Assembly (NCBI RefSeq): GCF_048544455.1
Contig: NC_133534.1
Location: 33,046,217 to 33,110,216 of the forward strand
Direction of reading: 5' to 3'
DNA: 64,000 bases
Source: Silene latifolia
Lineage: Eukaryota; Streptophyta; Magnoliopsida; Caryophyllales; Caryophyllaceae
The notes below the pieces were generated by a model. It saw only the letters and a list, made by a program, of their open reading frames with translations. It made no database searches and was not told the DNA's origin. This document shows positions 21,715 through 34,990 of this stretch, piece by piece. Both the position numbers and the translations under genes were made by a program. Position 1 is the stretch's first letter; each line of letters starts with the position of its first letter.

Positions 21715-22593
21715 TGTAGATACCTCATTTCTGCACCTCCTGCCAAACACCCAGTGATGATTGGGCCGCATGTTTAGCATATGTCGCGATTTTATGACGT
21801 TTCGTAAATCGGTTAATAAAAGGTAACTCATACACTTGTGTATTCCTCATGGTCGTTATCTAGGTGTCATTACGGTCGTTTTGGCAGTAATTAGAGTGCA
21901 TTTGGAGTCTGGGTCAAAAACCGTCTTCATTTACTAAAACCGTCAAATCCCGAGTCAAAAAGCAATGTGCTTGTCTACCTAAGGTTAGGACTTGAATGTC
22001 ATAAAATGTTATGAGTATATCTCATTTTGAGTTCCATGTCACTTCTTTGGGCTAAACTTAATGTTTACATTACAAAATGTGCATTTCATTTAGCTAAAAT
22101 GACAACCCGACCTTTAGGCCCGTTTTACGAGATGATAACGACTTTTTTGGGTCTGGCCTATTTCAGAGAAAGTTTTAGATCTTTCTTTTAGATTTCCAAC
22201 GCCACTAAAATCACCTTAATCCGAGTTTAGTAGAGAAAGTTATGCCTAAAATACGACGGGTTGTCAAACGCGTTTTCTCGCGCAGAAGAACCCTACCCGA
22301 GAAAGGACACAGTAAGTGCTGCGCCTCTTCTAAGGAGCGCAGCACCTGCTGTGCCTTTTCTCAAGGCTTTCTTTTCGTCCAAGTTTCCGTGTTTCAACTA
22401 AGTCGGTTGTTTCCGGATCTTTTTTTCCTATTCCTTTCCAAATTCTACCCTTACCATAATTACTCCGTCTGTTTAGTATAAATAGAGGCCTTTGCCTCAC
22501 ATATTTTTCACGCGAGTGTCCGCCTTCTCTTCTCTCTTTGCATTCTAGACCTTGCTCTAAGCTTTCGACGCCTACATACTTGATCAATCGACC

Positions 22594-22598
22594 ACGTA
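22594..22598 (+). repeat. TSD of the LARD-like element, left copy
   Basis: ACGTA, repeated at 31383-31387. The uninterrupted 5' LTR has the empty site near 13586-13592. Confidence 0.9.
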
Positions 22599-25566
22599 TG
22601 TAACGCCCTGTAAATTTCGGACCGTTAATATATCTCAGAAATAATTTATTAATCAAAATAAAAGTGATAATTAAGTATTTAATGTAAAAATAATTTAAAG
22701 AAATATAATTTTATTATATTTTGAAGAAAAGTATTTATTTTGATAGTTTTGAAATGTTTAAAAATAGTTTAAACCGTGTAAAATCTTTTATTTCGAAATA
22801 AGGGCGTATCGGGGGGAAAATGACAATTCGTTTGAACGTTGGGTAAACGAATTTGGAAATGGGTCATGTGAATACTCAATTTTATTGTAATCTCGTGTTT
22901 AAAGACTTTGGACTTGACGGAATTTGCGTTTGACTTACGGATTTAATTATTATTGAAACGAGTCAAAACCGACTCGTTAAAAATCCCGACTAAAAATCCC
23001 GCACGTAATTTTTCCTCCTTTCTTCTCTCACGCACGGCTTCCCCTTCCCCTTTGTTCTTTCTTTTTCTGAAATTTTGATGTTCATCCTCTAAAAACACCA
23101 AAACCCCATTTTCATACACATTCAAGCTCAAAATCGTCATAAAATCTTCGTTTCTTGTCCGTTTTTCGCATAATTTACCTTTCCGGAATCCCCTCGCCAC
23201 GATCTACAACTTAGTATATTCTAATTTCAGTTTTCATTAAGTTTTTTTAAGACTAATTTTCGGAAATTCGGTATTTGTGTTTAATTTTTGTGTTTTTATT
23301 GTTTAATTAGGTGAAGGATTGGAAGACGAGTTCGGGGACTCGTATATTGTAGAGGATAGCGGTTAGTTGTGGTTAGGGTTTCGATTTTGAGGATTAATTG
23401 CTCATTTTCTAGCTTAAGGTAACATATTTCGAGCTACTCGACGAATTATCGTCACATGTTTTTGATTTTTGTATGTTTGGTGAATTTTTGTTTGGGTAGT
23501 AATTTTTCACATGTTAAACTTAGTTGCATGCAAGCTTAATTTGTGCCTTTTGGTAGTTTAAATTATTAAAGTTGAATTGGGGACGATTAATTAATTTTCA
23601 GACGGTCTTAGAATGTATAAAAATGAAAAAAAAAGAGAAGAAATGGTGCGGCGGCGGCATGGCCCGAAGAAGCCGGGCAGCTCACGGCAGCCCGGCTGGT
23701 CTTGGGGTTGGCCCGGGTCGGTCCGTGCTTGTTTCGCGGGTTTTCGTACAGTCTTGGTCTTTTCGGGCTAATTAATATTAAAATACAATAAGTAACAAAA
23801 GGGGTAGTAATTTGAGTTGAATCATTCTAGTAATAAAAAAAATATGTTAACGGTAAAATTGTGCTTATATTAATAGTTATCACATGTTAGGGTAGTTTAC
23901 AAAAGGAAATTGTAAATAATAGGCTCAAAATGAATTTTATAGCTATAATTGTAATGTTTTGTTGATTGTCTTGAAAACCGAGCCTTAGTCCCTTTGGATC
24001 GATGCGATGTCGATTAATTGAGTGATTGGTCACCGCAATTTGACCCTGCACTGTCGCAGGGTGGGGTTGCGGGTAAAAATTCGGTTGAATGAATTAGATA
24101 ATCGGCCTTTTTCTTGTTTTAGGCCATTTATTATATCTCTATTTCACATGTGTAATTAGTTGAATTTAAATAGTTTCTTATTTAGTTAGTTGAATTTAAA
24201 TAGCTTCTTATTTTGTAGTAATGGCCCTAGTTTCCCCTACAGCCTTTTATATTGTTATAATTGCTAGGATTGGAAATTAGTATTGAATTCTTGTTGAGGA
24301 ACTGTTGGGATTATATGCTGTAAATAGACATTTATATAGCTTTCACATGATAGAATGTTAGAATTTATGTTGGTAAGTAGGACTTTTTGCCCTCTTAAGG
24401 TTAAGTGGGTGTCTTACTTGACTTGTGTGGTGAGTCTTGGGTGGTGTGGGCTAAAATATTCAAGTTGGGACTAGCTGTGACTAGGTCCTAGGTGAGTATT
24501 TCGGCCTTCATCATAGATAGGTCTTTATAGTCTCTGACGAGTATATGTTCACTGCTTGATAGCCTTTGTGTTCCTGACTAGTGGATGTTTATCCAAGTTG
24601 GGGCATGACCTCAGGTACTAATTTTGATAGTATGGGGTCAGCTTAAGTACTAGCCGACCCTTCGGTGGTGTCCTTAGGGTACTCACTTCACTTTGTTTTA
24701 AAAAAGTTGTGAGTCTTGGGTGCGGTGGTGTGTATCCGCATGTCTAGGTCTGTGCAGATTTTAGGCTAGGGTTGTGTTGTCTCTTGGCCATGTTTTCTTA
24801 ATAGTAACCGCTGAGCCAAGATACCGGTTCGATTACCTTCCCTACCTCGTGGTATAGACTTGAGTTACAAAGTGACTATTGACCGTACTAAGAACTTATG
24901 CCTGTCTTTGATATATTGCCCTTTCTTGTTTGATGATTCTATGAATCATAGAAGGTGAGATGCAAGCCGGCTATGGTTGATAGAGTTTGGATTACAATTT
25001 GTTATATGATTCACATGATAGTTAGTTGGGTCAGTTTAGGGGTCATTTGTTAGAATACATGATAAGTAAATGGTTTATCAAATTGTTTACATGTTACACT
25101 ACATGTTACATTAATTTTGACGATTCGTGGCTGGGAGGACTCGAAGTTACTCCCCACTGAATTGTGGCTTTCGTGTTTGTATAAAATGCGATTGACAGGT
25201 TGTTGATGCTTAGTTGGGGTCACAGACGGCTAGTGAGCAAGGAACCTTGGACCTAGTTTTGGCTATTCTATTAGTAACCTTTTACACTTTTGGTTTGTAT
25301 ATTATTTGAAGGGACATATGTCTCCCTTTCTATTTTTGGTTTGTATCCATATATTTCCGCGTCTTTAGTTATAAATATAAGTTAGTTTATCAGCTGTTGC
25401 AGGGTTGTGACACTCTTCTTGAGTTGGAATTGGTTGTGAATGGTTTAGTTAGAAAAATTTTTGAAATTGCAGGTTTTTGGACTAGTTGAACCATTTACAA
25501 ACATATCCTACCAGTTTTTCTGTAGAATTTACGTATATAATTAAGGCTAGAATTAAGGGTGTCATA
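22599..25566 (+). repeat. 5' LTR of the LARD-like element
   Basis: The longer LTR. It contains a GC-rich island at about 23640-23735 (GCGGCGGCATGGCCCG, GCCCGGGTCGG) within otherwise AT-rich sequence. Block 23351-23732 is absent from the 3' LTR, with TTGT at both edges (23347-23350 and 23729-23732). This indicates a microhomology deletion in the other copy. Confidence 0.92.
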
Positions 25567-25568
25567 GT

Positions 25569-25580
25569 TGGTATCAGAGC
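25569..25580 (+). other. Primer-binding site, initiator-Met type
   Basis: TGGTATCAGAGC starts two bases after the LTR end and is complementary to the 3' end of plant initiator tRNA-Met. Confidence 0.92.
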
Positions 25581-28500
25581 TTATTGCTCCCGATGCACAT
25601 TTGTGCACCCCACTTAGGATCACTTGACCTTTAAATAATAAACTTGAGAGATGGGTAGGATGGGTAGAATTAGGATTTTATGTGGTAGTCTGTTTGTGAT
25701 TGCTAATTGTTAGGTTTGTTGATTGTTAGTTATTAGTTTTGGTGCCACTAAAGGTTGGTTATGCCAAATGTAGAATGCTTCCACTTTCTTGATATTTCTT
25801 TCCGTATTCAGTGTATCTTACCTTAATCTTCCATTTTCGTTGGTCATTCGTCTTTCAAATTCCTCTTATCTCGCCTAGGTAACTACCTTTCAATTCTTTC
25901 TCCCGTTTCATCTTAGGTTCGTTTTCTTCTTATAATAAAGTCCATGTGGACACCTTCCTTTTATACCGCAGGATAGTTCCCTTGTTCAAGAGAACCCAGT
26001 TTTGAGAGAGTGTATCATTGGAGGGCGTGAACGAGTGGAGAAATTGATTGTTTAAGGTTTGAGTTGTATAGGAGAATATAATTTGGGATCCTTTGGTTAG
26101 TCTTGTTAGTTGTGCTTGATATGAGAATTTAGTGAATTGAGAAATACCTTGGGATTTATGTCTATAGAGAGCTTGTTTGTTATAGATGATTCAGTATGGG
26201 TACTACCTTAGAACATAGGATGGAATGAACCTAAGCTACTTCATTTGAGAGTCTCGATATTTCTTGTGGAGAATTAAAGGTATGATAGTTAGCCCTAATC
26301 CTTGTGGGCCTTGAAAGGAATACAATAGGACATTGATGTTGATTAATGGATTGGTATTGTACTTTGGAATTAGTTAGTTTGTTAAACCTTTTAAGTTGAC
26401 CAAATCTAGTATAGAGTAGCCCTTGTTGACCTTATGAAACATATCTGAATTTGGGAATTTTGGTGGAATGTTGTTCGATATAGTTCGTGAGTTCAAGGAT
26501 GTGATTCCAATCTATGGTATCGGAAACTAGAAGTATTAAGTGGTGAGATGATGGAGTATACAAGCCAGGGTACTTGGAGATGACATAGTAAGTGAAGTTC
26601 AATGACGAGAATTGTAAAGGAGATACTTTGGGACATGGATGGTAACAAATGAATTTGTGTGGTGAATTGATTTTGGTTCTTAGAATCAATTGAGTTGAGG
26701 AATACTTACCATTGTGGAATCCTTGTTAGTCCTACGATGTAGTAGACATTTAGGGCTTTGTTGAGCACCTTAGTGAAGTAACCTTATCATATCGATCATA
26801 AGCTTTGATGAGTGTTTAGTAAGCGGTAACCCTTTCATTGTGCCGCTTCTATTCTCCTTTCCTTCTCTTTAACGATCGTTGAACCTTGTCTTTATGCTAA
26901 ATTTTACGTATCTTCTTCTTTCCCGAGATATCTTCTTAACTCGAATACCTCTTATTTTTGTCAACCGTTATCTTTACGGTCTGACTCCTTAGTTTCCTAA
27001 CTTGGCAGATGCATGCACCCTTCAGAAATGCTTTACTTTTTCTCTATTCCGTTATCACTCCTTACCTCCTTAGTATAGTTGGTACCCTGTTGACCATATT
27101 TACAGAGTTTGTAAGATGTGATTTGAGGATATAGGTTTTACTAAGTAGCCGAGTTTGGGTTGGGCTTCCATAATCATTTTGGATATGAGGGTTTGATAGT
27201 GTATATGTTATCATGTGGGATTATTTGTTGGTGTTAGAGGGTGATATTGATTACTACTTGAAGTATGTTATGAGAGTGAGAGTAAGCTACATTGTTGGGA
27301 AGTCTTAGCACTTGTTTTGGTAACTAGGAAGGGTAATGGTATGGATGACACCAATTGTTAGGCTAAGGAACCTAATTTCAATTTATGGTTTTAGAAACTC
27401 CGAGGTGATAAAGTGTTGTTACAATTATGACCTTGTACCTTGAGAATTTGATGGTAAGTAAGTTTAGGATATCAAATTTGAAAGAATACTCCTTGGGGAT
27501 GTTGATGACCAGAATGGTTTGGTGATGTGATTTGGCATTCTAGTTGACTCTTGTGAGTTCTTGAGTTTAGAGAGACTTAGTGTTGAGAAGAATTTGTTAA
27601 TCCTATAGTTTTATAGACCTTGAGGTCGCATTGAGTGCTTGAGATGATGAGACAATGTTGGAGCTGGGTGTAGTTCTGCTTTTGATAATCCTTAATAAGT
27701 AAAAGGATAGAGAAACTTGAGATCCTATTGATTTTTCATAATTTGAGGTTGGTATGTTACTACCTTGTTTTGAAATGAGAACCTTGTGGAATTTTTGAGG
27801 AACCTTCTCTTGGAGTTTAGAGCATGGTATTGGGACTCTTGATTGAAGGTTTACTTTTTGAGGAACCCATAGTTGATACTAGTGGGATACAAATACAGCT
27901 TTGTTGGAAGTCTTGACCTTAGGCTTGTGAAAGTCGTTTCGGGATGTTTGAGAATTTGGAGCGCTGAGATCACACTTATAGTGAAATGTCTTGTTCCAGG
28001 GAATATGTTAGGAAGAAGTAACATAAGCGATTGAGGAGACTCTTGGGAGTGATGTTGTTATTGGAGATATGAGTGTCTGGCGTTTCCTTGGTGTCTAATC
28101 TCCCTTCTTCCTTGATCATGAGCGTTACCGCTCATATCTCTCTTCCTTACATCATCATACTCCTCTCGTAAGTTTAATGTTGGTAATCTATGAAACTCTA
28201 TCTTTGACATCCTTGTAATTTTGGCTTCAATTCTTACCCCATGAAATTCATTATAGCTCTTTTTGATTAGTTAAATTTGAATCATCTTAATATACTTTGT
28301 TTTATATGCTATCTAAGTTATTTTCCGTGTTGTACAACTTCTAAATTTTCAGGCCACCAGTTTCAATTCATTCATAAAAGTTTATGTCACTTCTGCAACC
28401 TAACCTATTTTTAAAGATTTGGAAATGAAATTTTGATTTATTTCCATAAGGTATTCCTTTTTCTTGCTTTTTCCGAGTTACTAAGCCATATTTAATCATA

Positions 28501-28782
28501 ATTAGGAAAGACATTATTCTTATTATAGAATTTTAAACTAAAAGTTTGAAAATGCTTGTATGATTTTCAATGGTTTTAACATTAGTGAATGTTGAATCTC
28601 GTTGTTGGTGACGTCCCAATAATGGGTTTTCTCATTTATTGGTGAAGAAGTATTTTTATATCTTGATATGAATATGGATGTTCTTGTCTGATCAACAAGA
28701 GTATCACCGTTTCATTGAAAAGATATCTATATTTTCTTATAACTATAATTTCTCCTTCTAAGTTTCGAGGGCGAAACTTTTT
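25581..28782 (+). other. Non-coding internal domain of the LARD-like element
   Basis: About 3.2 kb without a meaningful open frame on either strand. No gag, protease, RT or integrase motif was recognised. Words such as CTTGTTGACC and GATTCTTGTGAG recur loosely, but no clear tandem array is present. The domain may serve only as packaging and spacing sequence. Confidence 0.7.
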
Positions 28783-28797
28783 AAAAGGAGGGGTGAT
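28783..28797 (+). other. Polypurine tract of the LARD-like element
   Basis: AAAAGGAGGGGTGAT directly precedes the 3' LTR start TGTAACGCCC. Confidence 0.85.
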
Positions 28798-31382
28798 TGT
28801 AACGCCCCGTAAATTTCGGACCGTTAATATATCTCAGAAATAATTTATTAATCAAAATAAAAGTGATAATTAAGTATTTAATGTAAAAATAATTTAAAGA
28901 AATATAATTTTATTATATTTTGAAGAAAAGTATTTATTTTGATAGTTTTGAAATGTTTAAAAATAGTTTAAACCGTGTAAAATCTTTTATTTCGAAATAA
29001 GGGCGTATCGGGGGGAAAATGACAATTCGTTTGAACGTTGGGTAAACGAATTTGGAAATGGGTCATGTGAATACTCAATTTTATTGTAATCTCGTGTTTA
29101 AAGACTTTGGACTTGACGGAATTTGCGTTTGACTTACGGATTTAATTATTATTGAAACGAGTCAAAACCGACTCGTTAAAAATCCCGACTAAAAATCCCG
29201 CACGTAATTTTTCCTCCTTTCTTCTCTCACGCACGGCTTCCCCTTCCCCTTTGTTCTTTCTTTTTCAGAAATTTTGATGTTCATCCTCTAAAAACACCAA
29301 AACCCCATTTTCATACACATTCAAGCTCAAAATCGTCATAAAATCTTCGTTTCTTGTCCGTTTTTCGCATAATTTACCTTTCCGGAATCCCCTCGCCACG
29401 ATCTACAACTTAGTATGTTCTAATTTCAGTTTTCATTAAGTTTTTTTAAGACTAATTTTCGGAAATTCGGTATTTGTGTTTAATTTTTGTGTTTTTATTG
29501 TTTAATTAGGTGAAGGATTGGAAGACGAGTTCGGGGACTCGTATATTGTTTCGCGGGTTTTCGTACAGTCTTGGTCTTTTCGGGCTAATTAATATTAAAA
29601 TACAATAAGTAACAAAAGGGGTAGTAATTTGAGTTGAATCATTCTAGTAATAAAAAAAATATGTTAACGGTAAAATTGTGCTTATATTAATAGTTATCAC
29701 ATGTTAGGGTAGTTTACAAAAGGAAATTGTAATTAATAGGCTCAAAATGAATTTTATAGCTATAATTGTAATGTTTTGTTGATTGTGCTAAAACCGAGCC
29801 TTAGTCCCTTTGATCGATGCGATGTCGATTAATTGAGTGATTGGTGGTCACCGCAATTTGACCGTACTGCCGCAGGTGGGGTTGCGGGTAAAAATTCGGT
29901 TGAATGAATTAGATAATCGGCCTTTTTCTTGTTTTAGGCCATTTATTATATCTCTATTTCACATGTGTAATTAGTTGAATTTAAATAGTTTCTTATTTAG
30001 TTAGTTGAATTTAAATAGCTTCTTATTTTGTAGTAATGGCCCTAGTTTCCCCTACAACCTTTTATATTGTTATAATTGCTAGGATTGGAAATTAGTATTG
30101 AATTCTTGTTGAGGAACTGTTGGGATTGTATGCTGTAAATAGACATTTATATAGCTTTCACATGATAGAATGTTAGAATTTATGTTGGTAAGTAGGACTT
30201 TTTGCCCTCTTAAGGTTAAGTGGGTGTCTTACTTGACTTGTGTGGTGAGTCTTGGGTGGTGTGGGCTAAAATATTCAAGCTGGGACTAGCTGTGACTAGG
30301 TCCTAGGTGAGTATTTCGGCCTTCATCATAGATAGGTCTTTATAGTCTCTGACGAGTATATGTTCACTGCTTGATAGCCTTTGTGTTCCTGACTAGTGGA
30401 TGTTTATCCAAGTTGGGGCATGACCTCAGGTACTAATTTTGATAGTATGGGGTCAGCTTAAGTACTAGCCGACCCTTCGGTGGTGTCCTTAGGGTACTCA
30501 CTTCACTTTGTTTTAAAAAAAGTTGTGAGTCTTGGGTGCGGTGGTGTGTATCCGCATGTCTAGGTCTGCGCAGATTTTAGGCTAGGGTTGTGTTGTCTCT
30601 TGGCCATGTTTTCTTAATAGTAACCGCTGAGCCAAGATACCGGTTCGATTACCTTCCCTACCTCGTGGTATAGACTTGAGTTACAAAGTGACTATTGACC
30701 GTACTAAGAACTTATGCCTGTCTTTGATATATTGCCCTTTCTTGTTTGATGATTCTATGAATCATAGAAGGTGAGATGCAAGCCGGCTATGGTTGATAGA
30801 GTTTGGATTACAATTTGTTATATGATTCACATGATAGTTAGTTGGGTCAGTTTAGGGGTCATTTGTTAGAATACATGATAAGTAAATGGTTTATCAAATT
30901 GTTTACATGTTACACTACATGTTACATTAATTTTGACGATTCGTGGCTGGGAGGACTCGAAGTTACTCCCCACTGAATTGTGGCTTTCGTGTTTGTATAA
31001 AATGCGATTGACAGGTTGTTGATGCTTAGTTGGGGTCACAGACGGCTAGTGAGCAAGGAACCTTGGACCTAGTTTTGGCTATTCTATTAGTAACCTTTTA
31101 CACTTTTGGTTTGTATATTATTTGAAGGGACATATGTCTCCCTTTCTATTTTTGGTTTGTATCCATATATTTCCGCGTCTTTAGTTATAAATATAAGTTA
31201 GTTTATTAGCTGTTGCAGGGTTGTGACACTCTTCTTGAGTTGGAATTGGTTGTGAATGGTTTAGTTAGAAATTTTTTTGAAATTGCAGGTTTTTGGACTA
31301 GTTGAACCATTTACAAACATATCCTACCAGTTTTTCTGTAGAATTTACGTATATAATTAAGGCTAGAATTAAGGGTGTCATA
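28798..31382 (+). repeat. 3' LTR of the LARD-like element, with 382-bp deletion
   Basis: Matches the 5' LTR almost base for base, except for the missing block after CGTATATTGT and a few small differences near 29785-29880. It ends GTGTCATA, followed by the TSD ACGTA. Confidence 0.92.
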
Positions 31383-33280
31383 ACGTAAGCTCAGATCAGT
31401 TTGAGTACCAGTCACGTTTGCATGACCGACCAATTTGACCACTACACAATCAATCTTTTAATTCCTTTTTCAGGGGCGCTTTCATATTTGCATTAAAGTT
31501 CGAGTCGAGTTACCACTAAAAGCCGATTTAGTTAAATCTCGCGACGCTAACATGTAAGTCTGAGGGTGTAAAATCCTATCTTTTAATCTTGTTTATATTA
31601 TTGTTGTATTTTATTTTACGAGTTTACATCATATTAATGCCAAGACGATAATTTGTTAAAACACACGTTTCAAACCTTATTTCGTAAAAACTGTTCAGAT
31701 CTGTCGAGTAAAAGAAACGCAGTGTCTGCTGCGCCTTCTGGAAGGATCGCAGCTTCTGTTGCGCCTCTTCCAGAGGCTGCTTTCAGCTGCTCCGTTACTT
31801 CTTCTCCTCGGATTCGATCTTTTTCTCCTTCTTTCTTTTTCAATTCTTTTCTTTTCTTTCAACCTACATCTTTTAATTAGCTTTCATCAAATTATTTTAC
31901 CCGTCAATTTATTTTTCTTAAACCTTTTCTTCTTTTGTCGGTTTAAATCGCTAATTCTTCATATTGGTTGGTTTATTCTGTCTCATACTCAAATCTGGGT
32001 TTTAGTGACTCGGTAATTAATACTTGGTCTCTTAAACTCACTCTTTGTACATTAAAGTTTCTGTTTATTTTTTAAACTCAACCTTTAAGCTTTCAAATCC
32101 GTTTAATTCGTCTTATAATCATTAGTAATCGGTATTAATTGGTTTGAGACGGTTTCTTGTACATAAAATTCATTCTTAATATTTATCATTCGAGTTTAAT
32201 CATTAACATGTAAATACAAACAATTTTTGTAATCAATCAACCGTAACATCCAACCGAGTCTGACTTTCACAGTCAGAACCCATCCCAGAACAAACGCAGT
32301 GGGTGATGCGCCTTTTCCAGAGGACGCACCCATCGCTGCGCCTGTTCTAGGATGGCTTCTGCCCCTGAACTCATTCCCGTTTTGACGTAGTGTATATATT
32401 AATCGACTATTATTCGTATTATCACCTATTTAGCTATATTTTAAATCTTTTAATTTATTTTTGTCAGTTTTAATTAATTTCCTTATTTTTCAATTTTCCT
32501 TATTTTCCAATTTTCCTTTCCTTTTCTTTTATTTCCTTATCTTTTATTTCCTTATTTCTTCAAACTTCCTTTTCTTATTTATTTCCTTTTTCTATTTATT
32601 TCCTTTTCTTTTAAATTTTCTTTTCTTTTAGTTCTTTCCTAAATCCCGTCTTTGGCATTTAAATGATGTACATTCAGTTGTAAATTATATTTTGTTCTTT
32701 TATCTAGCTTTTTTACATGTAATTAATATAAATTCCAACTTCGACATAATTAATTACTAAATTCTTTGTTAACCGACTTAGTTTAATCTCACATGCTAGG
32801 ACTAAAACATTGTTTGTTGCATTGCATGCATATAACCGACGACATATCAAATATGAACAATTTCCCTAATCATTAGTAGAGGCCGCTATCGAGGCGGGCA
32901 GGATTAGGTGTTCGATTAAAGAGCTTCCTAATACACACCCTCACCCCTTACTCCAGATCTCTGTGAACATCCGTGTTCATTGACATCCACGAGAGTCATT
33001 CTAGACATAGAATGCTAAGGGTAATGAGTTCTTAGTGTTCATGTCACTACTTTGTGTCTTGACATGGCACGAGGTATTCGAACGATTCCAATTTCCCATA
33101 AAAATTGGTGGCGACTTCTCAAATACAGGCTTATTCAACCTTTCACCGGTTTCAATGCCTCTCAAATCAGTAACGGCCCATGACGTGCTTTGGCTATCCA
33201 AGGTTCCGTGGGAGAAGTGCCGCCGCTTTTAATCATTCACAATGCGCTTCCGCACGCGGCGCGGGTGTCCCATGTCCACA

Positions 33281-34990
33281 CATTCTCTTTTACCTGAGCC
33301 TCTTCCTCAATCCCTTCCATTTTTATTATATCTTCTCCTCCTTTCCTTCTTACAAATTTATCGATCTTAAGAATTATTATTTTCATTTCAATAACTTTGT
33401 ACTTTAGCTTGGAAATTTTGTTAATAAAGCTCAAACCTTTGTGACAAAGCTTAACAACATTGAACATGTTTGAACATGTTGTATATACAACCAAATGTAT
33501 AATCTATTGACTAGTAAATTCAGTTATCCTCCTATAAATTCAGTTTTGAAAAGTTAAGCTCCTTTTATGTTATAATAAACGCATACCCATTTTCTAATAA
33601 TGATGACTTTTAAAAAATACTACGTAGTTTCATTCCAGTCAATGCCTAAAAAAAGACTACATTAATTATTATCTCGTGCGGTCTAAAACAAACGTAGTTT
33701 ATTTCCGCAGTACGAATTTTACTTAACGCAGTATTTTTTGCACGAGTCTTTCCATTATCATACCCCTAATAAAAAAATCGCTAAACCTAATTATTTCATT
33801 CCTAAAGCTATAACCTCTCAAATTATTATATTTCTTTCAATTCTAGATGATAATTTCAATCTGAAACATGTATTTAATCAGGTAATTACAAATTATTTAT
33901 AAAAATAATGTTGCTTGTCTTATGTTTTATAAGATTTATGGTTTATCAAAGCCTTTTGTTCAACGCTATCTAAAATGAGTTTACTTTTGATATTCACTGA
34001 TCTTCTACTTAAGGAAGATTACAAGCTAAGGTGACTGCGATATTTACTGCGTACGGAGTTGTGCTGGTAGATTTTCATGAATAAATCTCAAGTGTAAAAT
34101 AGTCTGTAAACAAGATTTTTCATCAAATTAATCAAATTCTTTTATTAATTATTACAACATACCTTTACCCATTATAAATTTGATGTAATACGTGTGTTTT
34201 TCTTTTTTTTTTTTCTTTGTATCTATACAGTACAACTGGGTTGCAAAGAAGAGAAAAAGTGAGAGGGTAAAATAATCAAAAGTGTACTGCAATGAGTAAA
34301 ATGTGTACTGTGAAAATAAATACAAAATAAAATAAAATAAAATAATAACAACCTTTCTAAATTGTAAACCGTACTCCCTCATTAGTTTTGTAAATCAAGA
34401 CTTAGAAGCAAATCAATGTTGATTTCAATTATTTTGTGTTAAGCCACTTCTTTGTTATAGCTAAACTGGTTGTAAATAGAATGATTACATTTCAAGAAGC
34501 AGGACTTTTAGTTAACTTGAAAGACTAAAAAAATATCAAATCTTCCAAATATATTACTCTCTCCATCTCATTTTTATTGTCCCCTTCCCCCAAAAATCTA
34601 TCCCGCACTTATTCCCCCCTTTCTAAGTTCACAAATTCTTGTTTCAGACTAAGTTATCCGTCTTAAGACATTAACACGGGTCAGGTAGATCCATATTAAT
34701 CAATTTGATCCGAATAATAACATTTGGTTATTGTAGTTCATTTAATGCACTGCAAACCTTTCACATCACTGTCCCCTCCCCCTTATTATTTTATTGTTTA
34801 CAAGCCACATAATGAGTAGGTTTATTGTGACTTTCACTTCCATATTATTTTATGATCATTTGTTTTGCTCTCCATACAATTACAATCGACGTCATTCTTC
34901 ATTTATGTCATTTTTAGTGTTACCATTTTAGATAACTCCATTTATTAATGTAAACAAACAATTGCATAATGGGAACATATTACTATATTA
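33281..34990. other. Intergenic DNA resuming after the retrotransposon, no gene seen
   Basis: Starts with the TSD CATTC and about 100 bp that continue the interrupted pyrimidine-rich unit (CTGAGCCTCTTCCTC, compare 11517). The rest is AT-rich. A single Stowaway-like end (TACTCTCTCCATCTCATTTT) lies near 34555 without a partner. Confidence 0.55.

Larger units (their letters stand above)
22599..31382 (+). mobile_element. LARD-like non-autonomous LTR retrotransposon
   Basis: 8784 bp with LTRs of 2968 and 2585 bp, an iMet PBS, a PPT and ACGTA TSDs. LTRs begin TGTAACGCCC and end GGTGTCATA. The internal 3.2 kb has no coding capacity. The LTRs are nearly identical apart from one 382-bp deletion, so insertion was recent. 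The terminal dinucleotides are TG...TA, not TG...CA, in both LTRs. That change was therefore already in the parent copy. Lineage beyond probable Ty3-gypsy cannot be stated. Confidence 0.92.
12484..33280 (+). mobile_element. Non-autonomous Tat/Ogre-like Ty3-gypsy retrotransposon with nested insertions
   Basis: The two LTRs begin TGTAGATACC (TTTAGATACC in the mutated left copy) and end GTCCACA. CATTC is duplicated at 12479-12483 and 33281-33285, an exact 5-bp TSD. The host sequence reads smoothly across the junction as part of a pyrimidine-rich unit. The PBS is tRNA-Arg-like, LTRs are about 3 kb and gag-like zinc modules remain; these point to the Tat/Ogre lineage. No protease, RT, RNase H or integrase was found, so it depended on a partner. 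Without the inner 8789 bp (8784-bp element plus one TSD copy) it is about 12.0 kb. Confidence 0.88.
21715..33280 (+). repeat. 3' LTR of the Tat/Ogre-like element, split by a nested element
   Basis: LTR sequence occupies 21715-22598 and 31388-33280. It is interrupted 115 bp after the TATA box by the LARD-like element plus one TSD copy. The start TG is intact here, and there is no Stowaway MITE. Several CpGs present in the 5' LTR modules are TpG or CpA here, as expected from cytosine methylation decay. Confidence 0.9.

Noticed and set aside
26432..26689. Minus-strand frame inside the LARD-like element
   Set aside because: 85 codons in AT-rich DNA, no domain, no homologous frame nearby.
34555..34640. 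Second Stowaway MITE starting TACTCTCTCCATCTC
   Set aside because: Only one end was found. No inverted partner with TA lies within a plausible distance.
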